64,000 bases of DNA, taken from assembly GCA_035222895.1 (NCBI GenBank), contig JAVYIG010007475.1, positions 1 through 64,000 of the forward strand, given 5' to 3'. This stretch comes from Strongylocentrotus droebachiensis (Eukaryota; Echinodermata; Echinoidea; Camarodonta; Strongylocentrotidae). This document shows, piece by piece, positions 25,101-37,100 of this stretch (the stretch's first letter is position 1; every line of letters starts with the position of its first letter). A model generated the notes under the pieces. It was given only the letters and a program-made list of their open reading frames with translations. It was not told the origin of the DNA and made no database searches. A program made the translations under genes and the position numbers.

Positions 25101-28100
25101 GTTCTTGTTCTCTTTCACAGATACATAAAATAAAGCTGCACCATCTGAATGAATATTGGGGTTCAGGAATTTGTATATAATATCAATTGATTAGTTCTTT
25201 AAATTCAAAGAGAATTGTAAAGGAGGTGGAGTAATGAAGGCCTGAAAATAGATAAATTACACTAGAACACTGTCCCAAGTACACATTTAGCTTAATTTAT
25301 AAAAAACAGGCAAATGTTGTTTATAACTTATCACAAAATGTTATTAGAAGAAACAGAACAAACATATTTACATATTTCTATGATATACAAGGGCTCTGCA
25401 CTTTCATTTTTCACTGGGAATGGGACAGAATATAGACAATACTGTATGCATAGAGCCATTTATTATTTTGTTTACATTTTGGGAGATCTAAAGTTGAAAT
25501 CTGACGGCCCTCGTAAGTGTCAAGCCCTGACTAAATGTGTCATCATTATAAAATGACTATACTCTTTGTGACAGAATATACCCTTCTTATCATTACACCA
25601 ATGACACACACACAAAAAGAGTTTTAAAAAAAAGGATACAATTTAGACAGAACTTCCGGACGTTCTGTTGTAAGAAATCTAAATGTTCATCGCTGTAGTC
25701 TTGTTCCTTTTCCAATGTGTTCACATAGTCTGACTGCACATGAAACAAAGGATAAAAAAAGAATGACCCCCTATTCGCAGTCTCTAATACAGTTTCAATG
25801 TAATTCCAGCAAAACTACAAAGCGTTGAAGTTAAAATAGAGATTAAGATAGGGGGAAGGTCCTACATGCTGCACTTACCATTATTATTAGAAAGCAGGGT
25901 AAACAGAACAAAAGTACATAAAGCTAGAAATTTGAATATTTTCATTGTCGATATTCTCAAAGTACCGGTAATATAAGATTCTTCAACTCACAATGATTTG
26001 ATAATAATAATAATAGAGAATATTCATGAAGCGCATAATAATTTGTAAATTTCTCTATGCGCTTTACAATCATAACAAATTTGAATATATAAACATTAAT
26101 ACAACAATAAATAACAAAATAGATAAGCAAATGACAAAAAATCTCAAGCAGCATTACTATACAATTAATATTCAAATTCATAAGAGCTACACATATATTT
26201 AAATCATCTATATGTATACATATATATTTTTTATTCTTTTATTTCAATTTTATCGTTGACACCCAATTTTGAAATCCAAGTTAAAATTAATGAAAACAAT
26301 GAGAGTTCAGCTTACCTTGGTCACAACGACAACGATTGGAACACCTAGATTGTGTGTGAGTGTGGTTTCTCCTAGAGGAAGCACTACTGCCTCTTCATCC
26401 TCCGCCCCTGTAGGCTTGGTGACGCCGGACGTTCTCCTCGTGACCGACGAGTCTTGCCCCGTCTCAGGCTCTGTGTATGCTTGGAATTGTTGTACCACTA
26501 GAGGGAAGATAGAAAAATGCAACTTTGAGTTACAGAGGCATCATATAATGACTTAAGGTTTTACACTTTGGCTGTGAAGAAATACCTAAAAAGAGTGAGT
26601 AAAGGTAGTTTCTTTCTCCTGTTTTGAGCTCTGTGTATGCTTGGAATTGAAGCACCTCCGCAGGGAAGAGGCAGAGAATCAACTCATAAGCATCGTGACA
26701 GACTTACTGACTGGTGTGTATGTTCAACTGGACATGTGAAGAATGCTGGTACATGAACTTTATAGCAAAAGGGGAATCACAGAATGGTCTGGTCCCATTT
26801 TCGCTGTGTAATGTAAACTAGGAATGTTACCACCGCATGAAAGAAGCAAAGATGTACCGGTAGGTAATAAGAAATATCAGAGAAATGCCATCACTGTCTC
26901 TTCATAGGCATACAATTATTTTACCACTACATAAAGAATGGTTAATTCATACAACTTGCCACATAGAAATCAAGAACATTCCTTCAAGAGTCTACTGATG
27001 TTTTCATTTCTAATCTCTCTTGTACTTTTGTAAGTTGGTTAATCCTGTTGTCAAATGACTGCTTTCCCGTTTATACTCATTACCACTGGCAATGATATAA
27101 ACTCTCTATAGTCCTGAAATTTGCTATAGTGCCAACGGGCAAGCTAAATAATGGTTAATAATGATTTCATATAGATCTAATTGGTACAGGTGTAGGTAAC
27201 ATTAGCAGATTCTATCAAAAGCTAAATTCTGACGATCACATTTGACAGCTATTACATGTCAAATGCAAATTCTGGTTTGAACATACATAATATGTATTTT
27301 GCAGGATAATTGTCCCTCACAGAAGAAGAATATACAGGTATCTTGTCTTCTCTAATGATATGCATACAAGTAATTTGATCCCTTAAAGGACTAGCTTCCA
27401 TCTCTCCCTCTATGCCTGTGCAACCAAAGGTTCATCTCATTTCACTTTGGGTAGGCAAAGTGGTCTCAAATAAAAACATGTACTGTAAGAGCAACCAGCT
27501 TTGAATGTGCACAGGTGGGTAGAAGCATAGTGGCTGTGCACGTCAAGCAAGGGATATATTTAGACATCACCATGCAGTCTGCCACATAATGACAATGACA
27601 TACAGGAGTAGTTTAGTCATCATTATGTGACTCGGATCTAAGCCAGCGACCGACCATGCAATCGACCTTAACAAGTCACATTCTATTGAGATGCTATTGA
27701 CTTTAACTGGGAGTGGGGAGGGAACAGATCAAACAAGGAAAATACCATACACAGAATAAGCAAGATATTAATCAACAAGTCGAGGTTAAATTCAGTATAC
27801 AAATATAACATCTCCATTTTTCTAATATATGAAAAGTGCAAATACCCTTACTTGTACTGATTTCTAATGTTTTGCAGAGGAATACATATTTTTAAAATGC
27901 ATAGAGTGCCCATTAATTTCTCCTATCCATCAACATTTACATCTACATGTACCTGTAAAGACAAAACTGGAGGGTACAAACAAACAGGTAAAAAAAACTT
28001 TCCCCTATAGAAATTCCATTAAAAATCTAGATTTTCTAATTGTGGGAACTGGGACAAAGTGGGCCATGCACAAATTAGTTTGTACATGCAGAAACTTCAT

Positions 28101-31100
28101 ATTTTCCTTTATGTATAGTCTACACTATCATGCAAAAAAAATGGCATGTGGCACAGGAACCTCTGCTTGATTTAATCAATTCATTCAATTATGAAGCCAT
28201 ATCTTGGTTACCAATAAGTCTCTACTAAAACAGACTCTTAATCTGACAGATTACATACTTTAAGCCAAGGATGAGAGTGATGGGCTCATTGTTTGGATAA
28301 TACTACAAATTCACTAGTAAAAAAACATTTAGCTTCCATTTGTAAGATAGAAGGATAGCCCTGCCAGTTACATGACATAAAGGCACTTGTAGAAGAAATA
28401 TTGAAAAACATAAACAAATTTCAGTGACAATTCAACCACACTAAGTTCAGAATCGGCCCATACCTGAATAGAGTTTGTAAATGTGAAAGTACATGTAGTT
28501 TAATACCGTAGATCAATGCCAGGTTGGCCAGGGTCAGTAGTACTGAGACCTCTAAAGGCTCTAATAAAACCAGGGAAAAAATTAATATTTATTTTTAGGG
28601 GGGTACTTCTAAGCTTGCCTGCATAAAAATAACACTCTAAAATTTGTTTTGAATTGAACTCTATGCAAATTTACGGGGGCTATTTTCTTATTTTCTGGGG
28701 CTCTTTTGGGCATTTCGGGGGCAACTTTGCCCTGAGCCCCATGTATTTTTTTTCACTGAATAAAACAAATTTGTACATAGAACGTCTTCAGAAGAACTAT
28801 GGAACAGAGTGTAGATTTGTTGTCATTCAGTCTGCATTCAATCAAGACTATGTTACAAGTGTGAAAGTAGTTTAATGCATACACTGACACCTCCGATAAC
28901 CTCTGGTAGACATGCTTGAGCTTGTATGCCTACAGGTACATGTACATGTATAAGAACTATGGAACAAAGTACGATTTGTCTGCATTGAGTCCGCAGTGAA
29001 TCAAGATGAAGTCACAAGTGTGAAAGTGGTTTACCCTAATCCAATGCCAGATTGGTCAGGGTCAAATGCACTGAGACTTCTGATAAACAAGCCATCTGTT
29101 CAGGTTTCACCTACACAATTCAATTTTAGAAATGGATGTGCACTCAATAGTAAATAGTCTGCTCTGCTAGATAACCAATTCAATTTATTTCATTTCCCCT
29201 CTCCATTTTTGTTTTTTCCTCTCTTAAATATAGAGTCCAACATCTACCTGTAGCAAAAAATATATAATTTTCCCCAATATTTCAAGTACAGTGCGTATGT
29301 CCACAGGCACATACCGTACACTGTTACAATACAGTGGATTCACAATCCACAGTGCCATAGGTTGACACCAGTGTTAAGTGGATTTTATGTGATGCATTAT
29401 GGGGGAAAAATCTACACAAATATCAGCTGGGGCACTGTATATACCCTAGGAGATATGGGGATTTAATCAATTTTTGTTGTGGAAGGTCTGAATACCTTAT
29501 CCGGGGTAAAATTTTTCGATAATATATATTGACCCTACTATCGATGTTTTGGTCACTTTTGCCGCTATTGGCCAAAATTGACCATTATCATTGTACCTTG
29601 TAGTCACTTTTGGTCACTTTTGGTCAGGGGTAATTTTTCCAATCGTTATTATCAGCAAAGGAGCTTTGATGGGCCTAATGTAGAAATGTGCCTTGATGCT
29701 AGAAAAAAATGGTCAATTTGACCTCCCATCAACAACAATCTGGTCATTTCAGTCATTTCAGTCACTTTTTGGCAAAAATTACCATGTTTGTCTGAAATCA
29801 GGACAAATTTCCAGTACAAATCAATTGATGGGTGGGTTTGCAACTTTGGACATCCAAATTCAATGTAAAAATGTGCTCTAATAGCAAATCAATCTCATTA
29901 AAATGATCACACAGTACGAACCACTTTGGTCATTTCGATAGATGGCTAGCGTTTTGCTTCGCTGCACTGGTTTAAAGATATCAACCTGCGAGCTGAAAAA
30001 TTTGCCTATCGTGGCTTGCTAGTGGGGGCGCTGTTGATTGTGAATCCACCATATACTGTACTTATAGTACTTTGGAGTGTTCACAATTTTGTTTTCATTG
30101 AATTCCTATTAGTCTAAATATAAAGATTACCGTAGTCTAAATATAAAGACTAGGGATCTAATACAAATGAAATATGATTCCAATATCAGAGCCACAGTCA
30201 ATACAGGCCTTGACAAGTGAAACTGAAGTGAAACTGAAGTCAAAATCATTTTCAGTATACATGTTTTAATCACTATAATTGCATACAGGGTGTATATGAC
30301 AATTTCCTGATTTAGGCTTTCAACATGGATTAACTTGATTTCTTTTTAATTTTTAACCTCTTTTTTTAATTTTGTTTATTTGCTTCATCTTTTTTAGGGG
30401 CATGTATATTTAGTTTACAAGTTTCAGGTTAAGTGATAACAATTTTTTTTAATAATTACTCCAAACAATTGGGAGAAAAAAATAAAATCCTTTTTCTAAA
30501 AACATAAATTTACCAGCAGCATTTCAAATCAGATACTTTGCAGCTGAATTTATTACCAACATATCGTTGTCACTTTAATACATGGACCTTCAGCTTTAGC
30601 TTAAGCTTAACTCAAACACACAACAAATTTTTCAGCAGATTACAGTATTTATATTTAATCAAAATTCAGAAGCTCACTGCTATTAAGGAGCACAAATGAA
30701 CATTACGTACCCATTTCCAGTTATGTGTAAATACATCTGTGTGTAATTTGAGCTGCAAACTGTGCACTCGTGGAAACACACTTTATTCCACATTTGATGA
30801 CTCATAAGAATTGTTATTTGATGAACACACACAAAATCCCCAGCACCTTGGGTGCGTACACAATGTGATACACTGACTATAGAGGGTACATGTATGTATG
30901 CACACTTTTACAGCTGGATGTGTATAATTATGTCTGCCCCACAGCCTTTCAATAAAGGATTCAGTTACAGCTTCTGAATATGATACAGTAACACATGGTG
31001 TGTATGAAACTCTCGTACAGTTGCATGTAGAGAAATTACATGTACTCCATTTTATGAAAAACAGACATTGAACAATGGTTATTCAAATATTTGGTGTTCA

Positions 31101-34100
31101 AATTAGGGCCCTGATCACTTCTCAAAGATACCCACTTCCTTACATGTATAAAACATTTTTTTTTTGGGGGGGGGGGGCTGGGGCAAAACAATTCATTTCA
31201 ATAAAAACAGAATGGCAATTTTTTTTGGATAAATTAGACCAATAATAAGAAAATTATGAGAGTTTGAAATATGAGATCACTACAGCTTTGCAAATCTGGA
31301 ATCTACAATTTGGTCAGTGGTTTGTTACGTACAGTAGTTGCTGATGATTCTCTTCATTGTCATGTATAAAAATACCGTAAATTTGTGTTTTTCTCTGTTA
31401 GGATAGGGTACTTCTACTAATCTCATTTTAGCATTTAATGTAGTCATCAATAAATTAGAATAATAAGAATAAAATTGGAAGATAAATACAAGCAATATTT
31501 GGCCTGCATGTACATGTTCAAACACCCAAAAGTATCACCTATGGAAATAACAAGAAACTGCATATTCCAGAAATGAGTTATAAGTAATTGAATCTCTCTT
31601 GAGGAATTTAGCATGAATCAATCCCATAGCTTAGGAAGCATTGTAGATTTGTCCCTTCTTATCCAACTCATACTTTCACCAACAAATTGAGTGATATTTG
31701 TTTACCCTACATGTACGTCCATGAGTATTTGCTTTCAGTGCAAATAAAGCCCTACATGTATACTAGGATCTGATATTCATTCAATGAATACAGCAATATT
31801 ATCATACATTCATGAATACAATTATGTACACATCTTTGTCTAATGTTCACTCTGGACATTGTCATGAACGTTATCAAATCAAAAGTAAAATTAGTTTATA
31901 CAAATCATTACTTTATTTCTATGACCTCTATCTTTGTTGATTATAATTTGTTTGGGTGGGTTTTTTGTCAATTGATCCTAATTACCTTTATAGTTTACAC
32001 CGGTATATGCATTCTGTCATTGTAAAATCATTGCAATTCAGCTTTGCCACAATAACGTTTGTTTTTCATCAATTAACCATTTATCTATAGTAGGCCTGAG
32101 TCATGTCGGGATTTTCATAAACCGGGTCCCGACGGCCTTGCACCGATCGGGACCCGGTGTCCCGAAATCAGCTCGCAGGATTTGTCACTTGCCTCTATAA
32201 AAAGTGCATATCATCAGTATGTCCCTTAAAAGTGACCTTTTTTATCAATCAAATATATCAACACATGCATACCTCGGCTCAGATCGGTATATTCTTCCAT
32301 TTGACATTATTTTCATCCTTGATTGGCGATGTTTAGTGCCATTATCGTGCCTCTAAAAGTAAAAAAACTGGGGCAGAAATAAGAAAGACAACATTCGAGC
32401 CGCCATTTTGATTTATGCAGGTTGAATAAATCTGATAAAAAAATATGAATGTTAGAATAATAAAACGGCTTTCTAAAAAATTCTTCTGTACAATATACCG
32501 ATCATATAATATTTTAAAGACAAAAATAAATATTTATCTCTTAATTTAAACATCGCATGCTTTTTTTTTAAAGCTGAAAATTACTTGGTAATCACAAGAA
32601 GTTTCGATACGAATAGCTGTTGCAAGGCAAGTTCAGACTAGTCTCGGAAAAATGCGCAGTGCTCCTCGTTATCTGTAATGCGTGCCAGAACGAACCCAAA
32701 CAAAGACGTGATCGTAACCAGAAAAAAAATCATTAAAAACTACGAGAGCACAATTGGAAAGACAACTACTGCTCAAAGTTACCGTAGTCAGATACATAAC
32801 TTGGACAAAGAATTCAATAATCGCCCAAGAAATGCCACAGAAATTGTGATAATCGAGGAGTAACTGGGTACATTTTTATCACAAGGGGCCTGCATGCTGC
32901 AAATACTTGAATCCTTTGTTATACTGCTTTTACCGTAGAGGGCGGTATTTGCCTCGTGTTCAATTTAAACACGTGTAATTCGAATATATTGCAGCAAGCC
33001 CTTCCGATAATGATTGTACCTATAGTAACTCCTTAAATATCACTATTTATGTGGCTTTTCTTGGAAAACTATTGTATTCTTCCTCCAAGTTATGTATCTG
33101 CTTACGATAATTTTGAGTAGTTGTCTTTCCAATTGTGCTCTTGTAGTTTTTAATGATTTTTTTTTCTTGTTACGATCACGTCTTTGTTTGGGTTCGTTCT
33201 GGCATGCATTACAGCTAAACGAGGAGCACTGCGCATTTTTCCGAGACTAGTCTGAACTTGCCTTGCAACAGCTATCCGTTTCGAAACTTCTTGTGATTAC
33301 CAAGTAATTTTCAGCTTTTAAAAGAAGCATGCGGTGTTCAAAATCAAAGAAAAAATATCTATTTTGTCTTTTAAAAATTATTCGATCGGTATGTTGTAAA
33401 GAAGTACTTTTTAGAAAGTCGTTTTATTATTCAAACATTAATGTTTCTTTCAACCTGATTCTGCCGAGAGACCCGGCCAGTACAGTAGCTAGCCAGCAGC
33501 TGGCAACAACAACCACATGGGGCGAACTGCTTTGCAACCCATATTTATATCAGCAGTTCGGATTGATTCAGGATGAGCTAGAATATGATTGGTAACAAAT
33601 AAATAAGTTTTAAGGTGGATTGATTTTAGTGGTATGCAAAACTGCAATTTCTTACATATTTCATTATTTTTTCGGAGCGCCGGTTCTCAAAAAACGAAAC
33701 CGGGACCCGACGGCAATGGTCGGGTCCCGGTGTGATCGACCGTACCGACTCAAGCCTAATCTATAGATCTACATGTATCTTTCTAGTCAAATATTCTACT
33801 TCTGATAGATTTGAAGAGTCTGCAGGCATATACATGTACATGTACAGTTCAAAATCCTCGACATGTCAATATTTTCTTTTTACGTGGTCTCTTTCAAAGC
33901 AGCTACAGTACATGATTCCTTACAAATAATGTATTTCAGCACTTCATTTTTCAGACAGTTTTTTAACAGATTATAATAATCAGAAATTTTATGTGTCAGG
34001 AAATGTGTTTGGGATTCATATATATGCACTGACTAGTTCACATTCACATAACTGTGTCCTCCTTTGATTAGTTCATTAAATATATTTTTTAATATAAAAT

Positions 34101-37100
34101 TCTTAACACCAAACCATTGACTAATTATTTATTCTATGAGGATAAAAAAAAAAAAATTCTTGTTAAATTCCATCTGAACTAAAAAAAAATATAAAAAATA
34201 AGATAGTGATGAAAATGAAAAATAAATTATCAAAAATCAATAGAGTGGTGAAGTGTGACGTCATCAAAATTCTATTTTTGGAATTTCGCAATTTTTTCTT
34301 CATATTCCGAAAGAACATCAAAAATAATGTCCAAATGTTGAAAACCAATTAAATATGTTTAGTATTGGCTGAGATATGACCATCTGAATGAATATATGTC
34401 CTATGGGAACTCAGTGTTATATGCTCTGGCTCCTAACCATTAGGAGCCAGAGCATATAACACTGAGTTCCTATGGGGAGTATATTTATTCAGATGGTCAT
34501 ATCTCAGCCAATGCCTAACATATTCACTTGGTTTTCGACATTTGGACATTATTTTTGATGTTCTTTCGGAATATGAAGGAAAAATTGAGAAATTCTAAAA
34601 ATAGATTTTTATGACGTCACAGCTTCGGTACTCTATAACAAATAATTTTATTTGGGATTATTTTGTTCTGTCGTCATATTACAAATGTACTGGTTATTCA
34701 TTATAGATTTTGAAGGAAAAAAAGGAAGATGTTTTGAATAACATGCTATATAATAGGGCTGCGACGTGTAGTCGAATGCTCTAGTACCCGCAAGGTTGAC
34801 AACTACTCGGGTACGATTTCTATAAACCTATACTCCTAGTTCCATGCTACTTTATTTCTCTGCTTTACACAGTACCATAAAATGTCCTCCATAGTCAGTA
34901 TTCATGTATTTTGTCATGACCTTCAAAGTATATCACAAAATAAATTCTGTTTTTATAAAGTTAGGACCAGTACAAATACAATGTCAGTACTCATTAAGCA
35001 TACATTCAAATACCATACTCATGAATAAATAAGAATTGTGTAGAGTGGATTAATATCAAATCATCATCACAACATCAACTCATTCTCTTTTAATGTCATA
35101 TCCAGTGTTTTCCAGTTTAATAGTATTAAACCTAAAAATTTTCAATTACGTCTAGTCAGCATGATACAGTGTCCTTTTCAAATTATCTTGACAAGACAGT
35201 TGGCCATTGGCCATCGCACACAATACCATCCTACTAAATTACAGCCAAAATATCAAGAAACTTGCAACTATAGCAATTAAAAATTAAAAGAAAAATTCAT
35301 AGGTATTCTTGAATAGTAATGCTCAAATGGTCACAGAAATACTCAAACAAAAATGGACTGTGCTGTGTGCCTAACAAAGTAAGTTATAACCTTAACAATA
35401 AAGTGAAATGGTCAAGTGGGTGGGATCTCTAACCCCTTTACTTCTCCAGTGGAGTAAGGGTTAAAGTAATTTAAATTATAATTGATAGAGCTTGGGATGC
35501 TTTGTTGTAAAGCCTTTTTGTAAATCGCAAACAGCGGTCATGAAGGGCAAATTCCACCGTGACTGAATCACAACAACACACACAGTACGTAATATCATTT
35601 AATGTAATTACAAGAAAGATTAAATCACTTACCTTCATAAACAAACAAGGATCATAACTCATCAAAGCCAAAATTAATGAACATAAAATTCCTACATGGA
35701 GACACATTTATTAAGAGGATACACGAATGCATTCAAACCTTATGAAGAGTGAATTAATCTTTCTAGTTATCTAGCAATCTCTTTGTAACTCTGATACAAT
35801 GGTGATGTCCATACAAGAACAGTTCGAAATGAACCTAGCAAATTGTTTGTGATACTTACATCTTTGTTCCAGCTCTCTTAACTTCTCTGGTGGGATTCTG
35901 AGTGAGTCGACATGCCTCCTGATTACTTGCGTCCACTTCTGTAGTGAGTCCATGATATTCCATGGCCTACACATGTCTACTGCAATAATAACGAGCATAT
36001 GCTCTAGGTTGTCTGCTGTTAGGGCATATCGTAGTAAGTCTTCGTGTTCGTTCTCCCCTGCTAATATCCATACACCACACCGAGTTGTGTCTGTGAATGA
36101 ATGAGAAACGTGAATGTACATGTAAAAGAAGGGACAATCATTACTGCATGGTCTCAAGCAAGACAACTTCGAGCACTGCCTCAGAAGAAATGGTCCATTT
36201 CTAACCCAATCATCCCAGAAAAAGAACAGTCTTTTTCAAATATAATGAAATATCAATACTGTAACTTGTTACCCATACCTCAATTTGAGCAATAGCTGCA
36301 TTATTCTTGGCAGCTTGTAACATACCTGGGCCCCGTATTACAAAGAGTTGCAATTGATCCAAATCAATCGCAAGTTTGCAGTCTCCTATCTCTTATGTAC
36401 ATACATGTACAGTGTTGCGATTGATATCAACTCTTTGCAAGATCAATTTTGGACAAAGCCTGAGGACCATTCAAAATTGGTATAACAATTATAACTTCAA
36501 TAAATTCTCGCTATCACCAAATATAAAGAATACCTGTGTGTTACGTTCAGGCCCCATTTCAAATGCACTCTGGGTTAGTTCGGTGACAAATTTGCTTTAG
36601 GTCTATTTCGCGCGACAGCATGCCTGCGTCGATTGTGTGTAGTTATTTTCTAACAGTAATCACAGCAATTAATCATGATTTTCAAGCGATTTCAAGATTG
36701 AATCATTACAAAAAATGTATGAAAATATTATTAATCATGCTAAAAAAAAAAAATATCTGGATGTGTGATGGGCAAGAGCAAGTAGAAGCATAGAAATAAT
36801 AATAATAACGTCAACTTTATTCAGTTTTGTTTCTTGGCAAGTGCGAACCCCTGTCTAAAATACTAATGGACTGGACTACAATACAGGGTTTCCGTTTGTT
36901 GGCTTCTTAGACAACCAACAGGTATACAACGTTTAGATGGGGTAGTAGAAATTAAAGCCTGGTAATTTTCTCAAAGTTACTAGAATGGCCTTCCATTGTT
37001 TCAATTCGGTATTTTGATATGATTCGGAGTAACTTCCGCCTGTTTTTCATAAATGCTGTCACAAAAATTGAGGAAACTAGAAATTAAAGAATGAAAAAAG

